A DNA stretch of 64,000 nucleotides from an uncultured Prevotellaceae bacterium (GTDB lineage: Bacteria > Bacteroidota > Bacteroidia > Bacteroidales > Bacteroidaceae), in contig CACWLC010000001.1 in NCBI GenBank assembly GCA_902761605.1, positions 62,001-126,000 on the forward strand, read 5' to 3'. Of this stretch, positions 1 through 10,438 are shown piece by piece. The position numbers and the translations under genes are program-made. The first letter of the stretch is position 1. Every line of letters starts with the position of its first letter. Under the pieces are notes generated by a model. It saw only the letters and a program-made list of their open reading frames with translations. It did not search any database and was not told where the DNA came from.

Positions 1-369
1 TCAGGCGAGGAAAATCTGGTATTGAGAAAAGACATTTTCCAGCAATGTCTGGTACTCTACCCTGAAAGCGTATGGAACCAAAGGGTTGATCTTTTGAAAT
101 CACAGCTGAAGCAATGGAAGCCTGCTCATCAGCAGATATTAAGACAGTTCGTTTCAGAGGCTGAAGTGGTATCACTTGACGGCAATGGACGATTCCTGAT
201 ATCCAAACGTCTGCAACGGGCTGGAGCCCTAGAGCAAGACCTTCAGTTTATCGGAGTAGACGACACGATAGAGATATGGTCTCCACAACATCTGAAAGAG
301 TCGCTTAAGACAGACGAAGAGTTTGGAGCCGAACTAGAAAACATCATGAATACCAACGACGCTTTATGA
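1..369 (+). CDS. mraZ: MraZ, transcriptional regulator of the dcw cluster (5' truncated)
   Basis: The reading frame is open from base 1, so the start lies upstream of the window. About 122 residues remain of a protein usually near 150. The C-terminal part shows the second AbrB-like half (FVSEAEVVSLDGNGRFLISK, then a beta strand ending in EIWSPQH) typical of MraZ. In other bacteria MraZ is a DNA-binding ring protein that represses its own operon. The stop overlaps the rsmH start (ATGA), so the two are translationally coupled. The position at the head of a complete dcw cluster supports the call. Confidence 0.9.
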   Translation, partial: SGEENLVLRKDIFQQCLVLYPESVWNQRVDLLKSQLKQWKPAHQQILRQFVSEAEVVSLDGNGRFLISKRLQRAGALEQDLQFIGVDDTIEIWSPQHLKESLKTDEEFGAELENIMNTNDAL

Positions 370-1280
370 TAAAAACGGCTGAAACATATCACGTTCCAGT
401 ACTCCTTAAGGAGAGCGTCGACGGGCTTGACATCAAGCCCGACGGTGTTTATATAGATGTAACCTTCGGTGGTGGAGGTCATAGCAAGGAGATATTGACA
501 CGACTGGGTAAAAAAGGGCATCTTTACAGCTTTGACCAGGATGCAGATGCCGAAAAAAACATCGTCAACGATGATAGATTTACGTTTGTCAGGAGCAACT
601 TTAGATATATCAAGAACTGGATGAGATATTATGAAGTTGACAAGATCGACGGACTATTGGCAGACCTGGGTGTTTCAAGTCATCACTTAGACGATGAGAA
701 CAGAGGCTTTTCATTCCGCTACGAGGCACCTCTTGATATGCGGATGAACAAAAGGGCAGGTCAGACAGCTGCAGACATCCTCAACAATTACAGCGAGGAA
801 CAGATTGCAGACATCCTGTATATTTACGGTGAACTGAAGAATGCCCGTAGAATTGCTTCTGCCATTGTAAAGTCAAGACAGTCGAAAAGGGTTGAGACAA
901 CTGGCGATTTGCTTAACGCCACGACAGGTCTCTTCGCAAAAGAAAGGGAGAAGAAAGAGATGGCCAAACTGTTTCAGGCTCTCCGTATTGAGGTAAACCA
1001 CGAGATGGATGCCCTAAAGGATATGCTCAACGGAGCCCAGGATCTTCTAAAAGAAGGCGGACGTCTGTCAGTGATAACATACCACTCGTTGGAAGACCGT
1101 ATAGTTAAGAATTTCATCAAGGCAGGAAATGCCGAGGGTAAGGTGAATCAAGATTTTTTCGGTCGCATTGAAGCTCCTTTCAGGGCCGTTAACAACAAGA
1201 TTGTGGTGCCTGACGAGTCAGAACAGGAAAGTAACCCTCGCAGCCGTAGCGCAAAGTTAAGAATTGCGGAAAAAATATAA
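366..1280 (+). CDS. rsmH: 16S rRNA m4C1402 methyltransferase RsmH (MraW)
   Basis: 304 residues, normal for the family. RsmH N4-methylates C1402 of 16S rRNA in the ribosomal P site using S-adenosylmethionine. The N-terminus has HVPVLLKE and the SAM loop DVTFGGGGHS. Further on are DLGVSSHHLD, FSFRYEAPLDMRM and the late motif YHSLEDRIVK. The start overlaps the mraZ stop by four bases, and the next gene follows after three bases. This is the conserved second gene of the dcw operon. Confidence 0.97.
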   Translation: MIKTAETYHVPVLLKESVDGLDIKPDGVYIDVTFGGGGHSKEILTRLGKKGHLYSFDQDADAEKNIVNDDRFTFVRSNFRYIKNWMRYYEVDKIDGLLADLGVSSHHLDDENRGFSFRYEAPLDMRMNKRAGQTAADILNNYSEEQIADILYIYGELKNARRIASAIVKSRQSKRVETTGDLLNATTGLFAKEREKKEMAKLFQALRIEVNHEMDALKDMLNGAQDLLKEGGRLSVITYHSLEDRIVKNFIKAGNAEGKVNQDFFGRIEAPFRAVNNKIVVPDESEQESNPRSRSAKLRIAEKI

Positions 1281-1283
1281 GTC

Positions 1284-1751
1284 ATGGACGAGAACGAGAT
1301 AAAACAAGAACAAGAGAAGGTTGAAGAGCCTGCCAGCATCAAGGAAGAAGCTGCTGAGATAAAAGAACAGGCTAAGAAGACCATCCAGAAAATCAAGGAC
1401 ACAGCTAAGGAGGAAGATCCGAAGCTGTCATCTACTGTGAACCTTCGTACCATTCTCGGTGGAGACTTCCTCACAGCAGAAATGGTCCGTAGCCAGATTT
1501 GGCTCATTGTGCTCGTCGTTTTGTTCACCATAATATATGTAGCCTTCAGATATCAGTGTCAGCAGGATATGATTGCCATCGACAAAATGGAAAAAGAACT
1601 GCTCGATGCAAAATACAAGGCATTGTCAAGTTCGAGCACTTTGACAGAGAAATGTCGTGAGAGCCACGTGCTCGATGCATTAAAGAACAATAAGGACAGC
1701 TTGCTGCATATTGCAGACCAGCCACCTTATATTATAAATATAGAGGAGTAA
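1284..1751 (+). CDS. FtsL-like bitopic division protein
   Basis: 155 residues. A long acidic, Lys/Glu-rich cytoplasmic segment (residues 1-68) precedes one transmembrane helix (about 71-89), then a short coiled-coil-like periplasmic part. Topology and position between rsmH and ftsI are those of FtsL, which joins FtsB and FtsQ to activate septal peptidoglycan synthesis. Sequence identity alone is not diagnostic because FtsL diverges rapidly; the assignment rests on topology and gene order. The charged N-terminal extension is longer than in proteobacterial FtsL. Spacing is three bases after rsmH and six before ftsI. Confidence 0.8.
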   Translation: MDENEIKQEQEKVEEPASIKEEAAEIKEQAKKTIQKIKDTAKEEDPKLSSTVNLRTILGGDFLTAEMVRSQIWLIVLVVLFTIIYVAFRYQCQQDMIAIDKMEKELLDAKYKALSSSSTLTEKCRESHVLDALKNNKDSLLHIADQPPYIINIEE

Positions 1752-1757
1752 TAAGAA

Positions 1758-3944
1758 GTGAGTAAGTTCAGTACAGATAAGGTCATGCCAAGGTACTTCG
1801 CTATTGCCGTTGTACTAACGCTTATCGGTTTTGCCATCATTGGCAAGGCCATGTACATCATGACCATAAAGAAAGACTACTGGACTCAGGTTGCATCACG
1901 TCTGAAGCGCGACAGTGTAAGCGTGAAGCCTAATCGTGGTAATATCTTAAGCTGTGACGGGCAGCTGATGGCCAGCAGTATTCCAGAATACAAGCTCTTT
2001 ATTGATTTCCAAGCTGGTGCAACTGACTCCGTAGGGAATCACAAACGAGACTCGCTATGGCAAGAGAATATCGACACCATTTGTCATGAACTCAACCAGA
2101 TATTCCCTTCAAGATCAGCAGAAGAGTTTAAGACTCATCTTCTTGAAGGTAAGAAAAAGGTGATGAAGAATGGTACTGTCGGTGCTCGTCACTGGGCTAT
2201 CTGGCCCCGTCGTGTAGACTATAATACTTTCTGTGAAGTGCGAAAACTGCCTATCTTCTGTGAACGTCCTGGAGTTGGCGGATTCCATTGGGAGGAATTC
2301 AACGCCAGACGAAAGCCATTCACCACACTTGCAAGACGAACCATTGGAGATCTCTTTGGTGAGATTGACAGTGCCAAGAATGGCCTTGAGCTTGCATTTG
2401 ACAAGGAGCTACGAGGCACCAACGGATTGATGCATCGCCGTAAGGTTCTTCAGAAATATCTGGACATTCCCGTCTTGAATCCTGTCGACGGATGCGACAT
2501 CATAACAACTATTGATGTTGGCATGCAAGACCTGGCAGAGAGAGCCGTTATTGAGGAACTCAAGGAGATCAATGGTGAGATGGGAGTGGCAATCCTGATG
2601 GAGGTTAAGACTGGTGATGTAAAGGCTATTGTCAACATGACTCGTGGCGGTGATGGTGAGTATTACGAGATGGTAAACAATGCTATCAGTTACCGTTGTG
2701 AACCAGGATCAGTATTCAAAGTTGCATCATTCCTCGTAGCCCTAGACGACGGAGTGGTCGATACCAGTTTTGTAATCCATACTGGCAGTGGTGTCATGGA
2801 GATGCATGGTCGTCCGATGAAAGATCACAACTGGCGTCGTGGCGGCTATCAGGATATAAATGTGGCACGTGCCCTTGAAGTGAGTTCGAATATTGGTGTA
2901 AGCTACGTCATCGACAAATACTATGGCAGCAATCCCAAGAAATATGTTGAAGGTCTCTACCGCGTTGGTATCCACGAAGACCTGAAGTTGCCTCTTATGG
3001 GTTATCATACACCTTCAATCCGTATGCCAGACACCAAGACCACAGACCGCTCAAAGTATTGGAGTAAGACGACCCTGCCTTGGATGAGTATAGGATACGA
3101 GACTCAGATTGCTCCTATTAATACTATTGCATTCTATAATGCGATCGCCAATGACGGTAAGATGATGCAGCCCCGTTTCGTTAAGCAGTTGGTTAAAGAC
3201 GGACAGGTAATAAAGGAATATGAACCAGTAGTTCTCAAAGAACAGATTGCCAAGCCAAAAGCCATCAAGACCATGCAGACGATTCTAGAGCATGTGGTAA
3301 GTCAGGGACTTGGAAAGAAGGCTGGGTCAAAGTCATTCAAAGTTGCAGGAAAGACAGGAACGGCTCAGGTTGCTGACCAATATGGAGGTTATCATTCTGG
3401 AACGACAAGATATTGGTTGTCATTTGCAGGTTACTTCCCTGCAGACAATCCAAGATATTCATGCATTGTTTGTCTTAAGAAATCAGGACTCCCTGCTTCT
3501 GGTGGTGGTATGAGTGGAGTTGTATTCCATCATATTGCAGAAGGTGTTATGGCTCAAAACCTTAAACTCAGTGTAGAAGACGCCCGAGACACCACGTCAA
3601 GGTTTATACCAGACGTCAAGAACGGGAACATTATGGCTGCAGACTATGTATTAGGTCATCTTGGAGTAAAGACCAATGTAAATTGGGACGGATCGTATGC
3701 CAACGGCAACCCTGTATGGGGCACAGCAGTTCCCCAAGCTAAGAATGTACAACTTACACAGATAAGTACACAGCGCAATATCATCCCCGACCTTACAGGA
3801 ATGGGAGCACGTGATGCCGTATATCTGTTGGAGAGCCGTGGCGTAAAAGCCATAATAAAAGGCCGAGGTAAGGTTAAGTCACAAAGTATATACAGTGGCA
3901 CCTCCATAAAACAAGGAATGGCCTGCGAATTATATATGGAATAA
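1758..3944 (+). CDS. ftsI: FtsI / PBP3-type septal transpeptidase with PASTA domain
   Basis: 728 residues, starting at GTG. This is the class B penicillin-binding protein that cross-links septal peptidoglycan with FtsW. One N-terminal membrane anchor (about residues 12-33) is followed by a dimerisation domain and the transpeptidase domain: active-site S318 in SVFK, the second motif SSN near residue 378, and KTGT at 532-535. The C-terminus has a PASTA-like repeat beginning [20 protein letters not shown], as in many Bacteroidota and Gram-positive PBPs. It lies between the ftsL-like gene and murE, as expected. Confidence 0.95.
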   Translation: MSKFSTDKVMPRYFAIAVVLTLIGFAIIGKAMYIMTIKKDYWTQVASRLKRDSVSVKPNRGNILSCDGQLMASSIPEYKLFIDFQAGATDSVGNHKRDSLWQENIDTICHELNQIFPSRSAEEFKTHLLEGKKKVMKNGTVGARHWAIWPRRVDYNTFCEVRKLPIFCERPGVGGFHWEEFNARRKPFTTLARRTIGDLFGEIDSAKNGLELAFDKELRGTNGLMHRRKVLQKYLDIPVLNPVDGCDIITTIDVGMQDLAERAVIEELKEINGEMGVAILMEVKTGDVKAIVNMTRGGDGEYYEMVNNAISYRCEPGSVFKVASFLVALDDGVVDTSFVIHTGSGVMEMHGRPMKDHNWRRGGYQDINVARALEVSSNIGVSYVIDKYYGSNPKKYVEGLYRVGIHEDLKLPLMGYHTPSIRMPDTKTTDRSKYWSKTTLPWMSIGYETQIAPINTIAFYNAIANDGKMMQPRFVKQLVKDGQVIKEYEPVVLKEQIAKPKAIKTMQTILEHVVSQGLGKKAGSKSFKVAGKTGTAQVADQYGGYHSGTTRYWLSFAGYFPADNPRYSCIVCLKKSGLPASGGGMSGVVFHHIAEGVMAQNLKLSVEDARDTTSRFIPDVKNGNIMAADYVLGHLGVKTNVNWDGSYANGNPVWGTAVPQAKNVQLTQISTQRNIIPDLTGMGARDAVYLLESRGVKAIIKGRGKVKSQSIYSGTSIKQGMACELYME

Positions 3945-3957
3945 AAAGTTAAATAAT

Positions 3958-5409
3958 ATGAAGCTAAGTGAGTTACTTAAAAATGTAGAGGTATTAAACA
4001 TCCTCGGTGACATTGACAAAGAGATTACAGGTGTCAACATCGACTCACGTCGTATTGAGGAAGGACATCTCTTCGTGGCAATACCTGGTACACAGACAGA
4101 TGGCCATAAGTTCATACCAAAAGCCATTGAGCAAGGGGCAACGGCTGTTTTATGTGAATATTTCCCAAATACACGAGTGCCAGGAGTAACTTATATTGCT
4201 GTAGAATCAACGGAGGACTGGGTAGGAGAAGTTGCCACTCAGTTTTATGGTAATCCTTCTACAAAACTAAAGCTGGTAGGAGTAACAGGTACTAACGGGA
4301 AGACGACTATCGCCACCTTATTATATAATATGTTCCGTAAGTTCGGACACAAGTGTGGGCTGCTCTCCACAGTATGTAACTATATTGAAGGTGAACCGAT
4401 TGCTGCAGACCATACGACACCAGATCCCATCGAACTGAATCGTCTTCTGTCAAAGATGGTGGATGCAGGATGTGAATACGCATTCATGGAGTGTAGCAGT
4501 CATGCCATTGCCCAGAAACGTATTGGAGGACTCAAGTTCAAAGGCGGTCTGTTTACAAATCTCACCCGAGACCATCTCGACTATCACGGGACCTTCGAGA
4601 ACTATCGTGATGCCAAAAAAGCCTTCTTTGATGGTCTGGATAAGGACGCTTTTGCTATTACCAACGTTGATGATAAAAATGGTATGTTCATGGTGCAGAA
4701 TTCGAAGGCTACCGTAAAGACATACTCTACTCGTAGTATGGCAGATTTCAAGGCAAAGATTATCGAATGCCATTTTGAAGGTATGTATCTCGAAATCGAC
4801 GGTCATGAAGTAGGAGTACAGTTCATAGGTAAGTTCAACGTAAGTAATCTTTTGGCTGTATATGGAGCAGCTGTGATGCTTGGTAAAAAACCAGAGGATA
4901 TACTTGTTATTATGAGTACACTTAAGAGTGTCAACGGCCGTCTTGAACCCATCCGTTCTCCAGAGGGATACACAGCAATCGTTGATTATGCTCACACCCC
5001 AGATGCCTTGGAGAATGTGCTGAATGCCATTCATGAGGTACTTGATGGTCAAGGCAGTGTAATCACCGTTTGCGGAGCTGGAGGAAATCGCGATAAGGGT
5101 AAGCGTCCATTGATGGCGCAGGAGGCTGTAAAACAGAGTGACAGAGTTATTATCACCTCCGACAACCCTCGTTTCGAGGAACCGCAGGATATCATCAACG
5201 ATATGCTTGCAGGTCTTGATGCGAAACAGATGAAGAAGGTAATAAGCATCGTCGATAGAAAAGAGGCCATCCGTACAGCCTGTATGATGGCAAAGAAAGG
5301 TGATGTGATTCTCATTGCCGGCAAAGGTCATGAGGACTATCAGGAGATACAGGGAGTAAAGCACCACTTCGATGACAAAGAGGTGGTCAGAGAGATTTTT
5401 GGTAATTAA
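3958..5409 (+). CDS. murE: UDP-MurNAc-tripeptide synthetase MurE (meso-DAP adding)
   Basis: 483 residues. This cytoplasmic ligase adds the third stem-peptide residue to UDP-MurNAc-L-Ala-D-Glu. The ATP loop is [10 protein letters not shown]; the central domain has HTTPDP and the ECSSHA segment. The C-terminal DNPR motif (residues 402-405) is the known signature for meso-diaminopimelate rather than lysine, so a DAP-type wall is predicted. No murF lies between murE and mraY here, unlike the proteobacterial order. Confidence 0.96.
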   Translation: MKLSELLKNVEVLNILGDIDKEITGVNIDSRRIEEGHLFVAIPGTQTDGHKFIPKAIEQGATAVLCEYFPNTRVPGVTYIAVESTEDWVGEVATQFYGNPSTKLKLVGVTGTNGKTTIATLLYNMFRKFGHKCGLLSTVCNYIEGEPIAADHTTPDPIELNRLLSKMVDAGCEYAFMECSSHAIAQKRIGGLKFKGGLFTNLTRDHLDYHGTFENYRDAKKAFFDGLDKDAFAITNVDDKNGMFMVQNSKATVKTYSTRSMADFKAKIIECHFEGMYLEIDGHEVGVQFIGKFNVSNLLAVYGAAVMLGKKPEDILVIMSTLKSVNGRLEPIRSPEGYTAIVDYAHTPDALENVLNAIHEVLDGQGSVITVCGAGGNRDKGKRPLMAQEAVKQSDRVIITSDNPRFEEPQDIINDMLAGLDAKQMKKVISIVDRKEAIRTACMMAKKGDVILIAGKGHEDYQEIQGVKHHFDDKEVVREIFGN

Positions 5410-5433
5410 AAAGAAAAATTAAAGAAGAGAGCT

Positions 5434-6705
5434 ATGTTATATTATTTCTTCAGATTCTTAGATCAGTTTGATATTCCGGGTTCACACATGTGGTCCTATA
5501 TATCATTCCGTTCACTTCTTACACTTATTCTCTCACTGATTATCTCTGCCTGGTTTGGCGAGTTCTTCATCAAATGGATGAAACGCAGGAAGATTTTTGA
5601 GACAGAGCGTGATCCAAGTATTGATCCATTTGGAGTGGAGAAGAAAGGCGTTCCCACAATGGGAGGAATTATCATCATCGTAAGTATTCTCGTTCCTGTA
5701 TTGCTTTTCGGACGACTTAGGAATACCTATCTGATTCTGATGATTATTACAACCGTATGGCTGGGATTTCTTGGTTTCCTCGACGACTACATCAAGATTT
5801 TCAAGCGAAATAAGGATGGATTGAAAGGAAAATGGAAGATTGTAGGTCAAGTGAGTATAGGCTTTATTGTAGGTCTTGTTCTTTGGCTTAGCCCTGATGT
5901 TGTAGTTCGTGAAAATATTAATACTCCTCAGCAGAATAAGGAGGTTGTTGTAAAACATAAGAAAGAAGCAGTAAAGTCATTACAGACAACTATTCCATTT
6001 GTAAAGAATCACAATCTGAACTACTCCGATATTATGTCTTTCTGTGGAAAATATAAAGTGGCAGCAGGTTGGATACTCTTTGTGTTCGTAACAATATTTG
6101 TGGTTACAGGAGTATCAAATGGTGCAAATCTGAACGATGGAATGGACGGAATGTGTGCTGGTAACTCTGCGATAATAGGAGTGGCATTGGGCATACTTGC
6201 CTATGTGTCATCGCATATAGGATATGCATCTTATTTCGACATAATGTACATTCCTCACTCTGAGGAATTGGTGGTGTTCTTATGTGCTTTCGTAGGAGCT
6301 ATGATAGGATTCCTTTGGTACAATGCTTTCCCCGCTCAGGTATTTATGGGCGATACAGGCTCACTTACTATTGGCGGAATCATCGGTGTTTGTGCTATTA
6401 TTATTCATAAGGAAATTCTTCTTGCTATCCTGTGTGGCATATTCTTTTTAGAAAGTCTCAGCGTAATAATTCAGACCCAATGGTTCAAGATACAGAAGAG
6501 AAAGGGAAAGAGGGTACGAGTATTCCGTGCTGCCCCTATTCATGACACTTTCCGCAAACTCGATTCACAACTCGATGCTACGAGTAAATATATACTTAAA
6601 GGCTGGCCTCATCGTCCGTTCCATGAGTCAAAGATTACAATCAGATTTTGGATCGTAAGTATCATTCTGGCAGCCCTGACAATCATAACCCTCAAGATGA
6701 GATAA
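5434..6705 (+). CDS. mraY: Phospho-MurNAc-pentapeptide transferase MraY
   Basis: 423 residues. This polytopic inner-membrane enzyme makes lipid I from UDP-MurNAc-pentapeptide and undecaprenyl phosphate. Signature motifs are present: GVPTMGG, FLDDYIK (catalytic Asp pair), NLNDGMDG and FMGDTGSL. A polar insertion of roughly 60 residues rich in Lys, Gln and Val sits between membrane segments after LWLSPDVVV. It makes the protein longer than the about 360-residue proteobacterial form; an insertion here is, to my knowledge, common in Bacteroidota. Spacing of 24 bases to murE and 4 to murD indicates one operon. Confidence 0.96.
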   Translation: MLYYFFRFLDQFDIPGSHMWSYISFRSLLTLILSLIISAWFGEFFIKWMKRRKIFETERDPSIDPFGVEKKGVPTMGGIIIIVSILVPVLLFGRLRNTYLILMIITTVWLGFLGFLDDYIKIFKRNKDGLKGKWKIVGQVSIGFIVGLVLWLSPDVVVRENINTPQQNKEVVVKHKKEAVKSLQTTIPFVKNHNLNYSDIMSFCGKYKVAAGWILFVFVTIFVVTGVSNGANLNDGMDGMCAGNSAIIGVALGILAYVSSHIGYASYFDIMYIPHSEELVVFLCAFVGAMIGFLWYNAFPAQVFMGDTGSLTIGGIIGVCAIIIHKEILLAILCGIFFLESLSVIIQTQWFKIQKRKGKRVRVFRAAPIHDTFRKLDSQLDATSKYILKGWPHRPFHESKITIRFWIVSIILAALTIITLKMR

Positions 6706-6709
6706 AAAT

Positions 6710-8041
6710 ATGAAGAGAATAGTTATTTTAGGAGCAGGAGAGAGCGGAGCTGGTGCTGCCGTTCTCGCAAAGAAAGAAGGTTTCGACGTGTTTGTTTCCG
6801 ACATGTCGAAGATAGCTGCAAAATATCAGAAGCTACTCGACGACCATAATATAGAGTGGGAAGAAGGACAACATACTGAGGAGAAGATTCTCAATGCTGA
6901 CGAGATCATCAAGAGTCCTGGCATCCCAGATACCGCACCAATGGTTAAGAAGGCTATTGAAAAAGGTATACATATCATAAGCGAGATAGAGTTTGCCGGA
7001 CGTTATACAAATTCCAAGATGATCTGTATCACAGGATCTAACGGAAAGACAACAACAACATCTCTCATCTTCCACATCTTCAAGGATGCGGGCTATGATG
7101 TGGGATTGGCAGGTAACATTGGCAACTCACTCGCCTTGCAGGTAGCAGAAGAACCACATGAGTACTATATCATAGAACTCAGTTCCTTCCAGCTAGACAA
7201 CATGTACGACTTCCGTGCCAACATAGCCATCCTGCTCAACATCACTCCTGACCACCTCGACAGATATGGTTTCGAGATGCAGAACTATGTAGATGCCAAG
7301 ATGCGTATCATCCAGAACCAGACTCCACAGGATGCTTTCATCTACTGGGCTGATGATCCTATCATCAAGAGAGAATTGGAAAAATACGACATCAAGGCCA
7401 TCCAGTACCCATTTGCCGAACTCAAAGAAAAAGGCGTAATCGGTTATATCGAAGAAGGGAAGTACAAGATTGAGAAACCTGAGCCATTTAATATGGAACA
7501 GGAGTCGCTTAGTCTTACAGGAAAGCATAATATCTACAATTCTCTTGCAGCTGGTATCGCTGCTGACATAGCAGGTATCAAAAAAGAAGAGATACGCAAA
7601 TGTCTGGGCGACTTCCCTGGTGTAGAGCATCGCCTGGAGAAAGTTTGCACCGTTCGTGGTGTACAGTATATCAACGACTCTAAAGCCACAAACGTCGATG
7701 CATGCTGGTATGCTCTGGAGGCAATGAAGACAAAGGTTATTCTCATCATTGGTGGCAAGGATAAGGGCAATGACTATGATCCTATCAAGCCTCTGGTTAA
7801 GGAGAAGTGTTCTGGTATCGTATATCTTGGAGCTGACAATCAGAAACTGCACGACAATTTCGACAGCCTAGGGATACCAGTAAGAGATACTCACTCTATG
7901 AAGGAGTGTATAGAGGCTTGTTATGATATGGCTCAGCCTGGTGAGACAGTGCTGCTTAGTCCTTGTTGTGCAAGCTTCGACCTCTTCAAGAATATGGAAG
8001 ACAGAGGCGAGCAATTTAAGGAATTGGCCAGGAATCTGTAA
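6710..8041 (+). CDS. murD: UDP-MurNAc-L-Ala-D-Glu ligase MurD
   Basis: 443 residues. Adds D-glutamate to UDP-MurNAc-L-alanine in the cytoplasm. The N-terminal Rossmann motif is VILGAGESGAGAA, the ATP loop ITGSNGKTTT, then NITPDHLDRY and the C-terminal INDSKATN with GGKDKGNDY. All are typical of MurD rather than MurC, E or F. It follows mraY by four bases and precedes ftsW by eight. Confidence 0.96.
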   Translation: MKRIVILGAGESGAGAAVLAKKEGFDVFVSDMSKIAAKYQKLLDDHNIEWEEGQHTEEKILNADEIIKSPGIPDTAPMVKKAIEKGIHIISEIEFAGRYTNSKMICITGSNGKTTTTSLIFHIFKDAGYDVGLAGNIGNSLALQVAEEPHEYYIIELSSFQLDNMYDFRANIAILLNITPDHLDRYGFEMQNYVDAKMRIIQNQTPQDAFIYWADDPIIKRELEKYDIKAIQYPFAELKEKGVIGYIEEGKYKIEKPEPFNMEQESLSLTGKHNIYNSLAAGIAADIAGIKKEEIRKCLGDFPGVEHRLEKVCTVRGVQYINDSKATNVDACWYALEAMKTKVILIIGGKDKGNDYDPIKPLVKEKCSGIVYLGADNQKLHDNFDSLGIPVRDTHSMKECIEACYDMAQPGETVLLSPCCASFDLFKNMEDRGEQFKELARNL

Positions 8042-8049
8042 TTTAGAAT

Positions 8050-9297
8050 ATGAAGATAGGGAATCTGTTTAAGGGAGACAAGGTTATCTGGATGGTGCTT
8101 ATGTTCTTGTGCATCATCAGCATCGTGGAAGTCTTTTCGGCTTCCAGCACGCTGACGTACAAGAGCCAAAACTATCTGGGTCCCATCTGGGGACACACAT
8201 GGAAGATTGGTGTGGGTGTAGCTGCTGCCATCCTCATCCTGAATGTACCATGCAGATTCTTCAAACTTGCAACGCCAGCACTCTTACTCATCTCCGTTAT
8301 TATGCTATTATGGGTTCTGTTCTTTGGTGAGAAGACTAATGATGCAGGACGTTGGATAAGCCTTTTCGGACTTAAGTTCCAACCATCGGAGATTGCAAAG
8401 GGTACCCTTGTACTAGTAACAGCACAGATTCTCAGTGCTACCCAACGGGAAGATGGAGCAGATAAGAGGGCATTCAAATATATTCTTATTGTAGTCATTC
8501 CTTTCTGTCTGCTGATAGGAGTAGAGAACCTGTCTACTGCTGCACTTATCTTCGCAGTAATCTATCTGATGATGTTTATAGGAAGGGTTCCTATGGTGCA
8601 GCTTGGCAAACTCACAGCAGGTGCAGCGTTAGTAGTATTCTTATTTATCGGATCAGTATATTTGCTTGGAAGCATGGACCAGAACAGCAGTAGCGAGACA
8701 CAGACAGAAGCCATTGTCAATGGTGAAGTCAAGAAAGATACCAAGAAGAGTCCATCCTTCCTGCATCGCTTTGGCACATGGAAGAACCGTATCGATAAGA
8801 AACTCAATTCCAAGCACGTCGCTCCTGAAGATTATGATCTCGACAAAGATGCTCAGGTGGCTCATGCCAACATCGCTATTGTTGGAAGCAATATCATAGG
8901 AAAGGGCCCGGGAAAATCTGTAGAACGAGACTTCCTCCCTCAGGCTTTCAGCGACTTCATCTACGTGATCATCATCGAGGAGTTAGGTATTATTGGAGCT
9001 GCTTTCGTCGTGTTCCTGTATATAGTCCTTCTATATCGAGCAGCACGTATAGCCAGCCGTTGCGAAAACAACTTCCCAGCCTTTCTGGTAATGGGACTCG
9101 CACTGATGCTGGTGATACAGGCAACATTCAATATGCTCGTGGCTGTAGGTATTGCTCCTGTTACCGGACAGCCTCTGCCACTGATATCCAGAGGTGGAAC
9201 TTCAACTATCATCAACTGCATTTATATTGGAGCTATGTTAAGTGTTAGCCGTTCTGCAAAAAAAAGAGGTCAGAAAATGGCTATAAAAGAAATATAA
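8050..9297 (+). CDS. ftsW: SEDS-family septal glycosyltransferase FtsW
   Basis: 415 residues with about ten membrane helices. FtsW polymerises lipid II at the septum together with FtsI. SEDS signatures include WISLFGLKFQPSEIAK, the FVIIIEELG-like segment DFIYVIIIEELG, and the terminal GQPLPLISRGGTS. A polar loop of about 70 residues (from SMDQNSSSE to DLDKDAQV) is the large periplasmic loop and is rich in Lys/Ser. Its place between murD and murG, with ftsI in the same cluster, favours FtsW over RodA. Confidence 0.95.
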   Translation: MKIGNLFKGDKVIWMVLMFLCIISIVEVFSASSTLTYKSQNYLGPIWGHTWKIGVGVAAAILILNVPCRFFKLATPALLLISVIMLLWVLFFGEKTNDAGRWISLFGLKFQPSEIAKGTLVLVTAQILSATQREDGADKRAFKYILIVVIPFCLLIGVENLSTAALIFAVIYLMMFIGRVPMVQLGKLTAGAALVVFLFIGSVYLLGSMDQNSSSETQTEAIVNGEVKKDTKKSPSFLHRFGTWKNRIDKKLNSKHVAPEDYDLDKDAQVAHANIAIVGSNIIGKGPGKSVERDFLPQAFSDFIYVIIIEELGIIGAAFVVFLYIVLLYRAARIASRCENNFPAFLVMGLALMLVIQATFNMLVAVGIAPVTGQPLPLISRGGTSTIINCIYIGAMLSVSRSAKKRGQKMAIKEI

Positions 9298-9301
9298 TTT
9301 G

Positions 9302-9309
9302 TAATTTTG
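9302..9309 (+). promoter_or_regulatory. Possible internal -7 box before murG
   Basis: TAATTTTG fits the Bacteroidota -7 element TAnnTTTG and lies in the only sizeable gap (34 bp) of the early cluster, 22 bases before the murG start. No convincing TTTG element sits about 20 bp upstream, so this may be a weak internal promoter or a chance match. Confidence 0.35.
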
Positions 9310-9331
9310 CACCCCATAAATAAAAAAAGGT

Positions 9332-10438
9332 ATGGATAAAGAGCTAAGAGTCATCATCAGCGGAGGCGGCACAGGAGGTCATATCTTCCCAGCCGTAAGT
9401 ATCGCCAATGCCATCAAGTCATTGAGGCCTGATGCAAAGATTCTGTTCGTTGGAGCTTTGGGACGCATGGAGATGCAACGTGTACCAGCTGCCGGATACG
9501 AGATAAAAGGTCTGCCCATCAGGGGATTCTTCCGACCATTATGGAAACCTGCCAATATTGGTGTCGCAATCGATTATCTGAAGAGCAAATGGCTTGCAAA
9601 GAAGATTCTGAAGCAGTTCCGTCCTCAGGTGGCAGTTGGTGTGGGAGGCTATGCCAGCAGTGCTGCACTCGGTGCTGCAAACAGCTTAAGTATCCCCACC
9701 CTTATCCAAGAACAGAACAGTTATGCCGGATTGGCAAATAAGACTCTTGCCAAGAGTGCATCGAAAATTTGCGTGGCTTATGAAGGAATGGAGCGTTTCT
9801 TCCCTGCTGACAAGATAATGCTTACAGGCAACCCTGTTCGTCAGACATTGCTCGAGACAACCATCACACGTGAGGATGCCGTTCGCAGCCTTGGGCTTGA
9901 TCCTGCAAAGAAGACGATCCTGCTCGTTGGCGGAAGCCTTGGTGCACGAACCATCAATGAGAGTGTGCTCCAACATCTTGACTTGGTTAAGAGCAGTGAC
10001 ATACAATTCGTTTGGCAGACTGGCAAATACTATAGTACCAGCATCAACGAACAGCTGAAGAACGAGACAATACCCAACCTTAAGGTTACTGATTTCATAA
10101 CCGATATGGGAGCTGCATATAAAGCTGCCGACCTCGTTATCAGTCGTGCAGGAGCAAGTAGCATCTCAGAGTTTTGTCTTATCGGCAAACCTGTAATCCT
10201 TGTTCCAAGCCCGAATGTGGCAGAGGACCATCAGACAAAAAATGCTCTCGCCCTTGCTAATAAGGACGCTGCAATATATGTTAAGGATGCAGAAGCTCCA
10301 GCAATACTGCTGAAGCTTGCCATAGAGACAGTACAAGATGATGCCAAATTGAAGTCGCTGAGTGAGAATGTTCTCAAGCTCGCTCTTCCTGATTCTGCAG
10401 AAATCATCGCAAAAGAAGTTATCAAATTAGCACAATGA
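9332..10438 (+). CDS. murG: Lipid II synthase MurG (GT28)
   Basis: 368 residues. This membrane-associated transferase adds GlcNAc to lipid I to form lipid II. The N-terminal GGGTGGHIFPA loop, GVGGYASSA, QEQNSYAGLANK and the UDP-binding region SRAGASSISEF with PSPNVAEDHQTKNA are all diagnostic. The stop overlaps the murC start (ATGA), indicating translational coupling. Confidence 0.97.
   Translation: MDKELRVIISGGGTGGHIFPAVSIANAIKSLRPDAKILFVGALGRMEMQRVPAAGYEIKGLPIRGFFRPLWKPANIGVAIDYLKSKWLAKKILKQFRPQVAVGVGGYASSAALGAANSLSIPTLIQEQNSYAGLANKTLAKSASKICVAYEGMERFFPADKIMLTGNPVRQTLLETTITREDAVRSLGLDPAKKTILLVGGSLGARTINESVLQHLDLVKSSDIQFVWQTGKYYSTSINEQLKNETIPNLKVTDFITDMGAAYKAADLVISRAGASSISEFCLIGKPVILVPSPNVAEDHQTKNALALANKDAAIYVKDAEAPAILLKLAIETVQDDAKLKSLSENVLKLALPDSAEIIAKEVIKLAQ

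Noticed and set aside
4450-5367. Long antisense open frame (305 codons) opposite murE
   Set aside because: It lies fully inside a clear MurE gene, has no family motif, and its composition mirrors the complementary strand. Same for those at 10231-11178 and 23472-24482.
5410-5433. Missing murF as a gene loss in the dcw cluster
   Set aside because: Absence of murF from this position is, to my knowledge, common in Bacteroidota, so it is not evidence of deletion.
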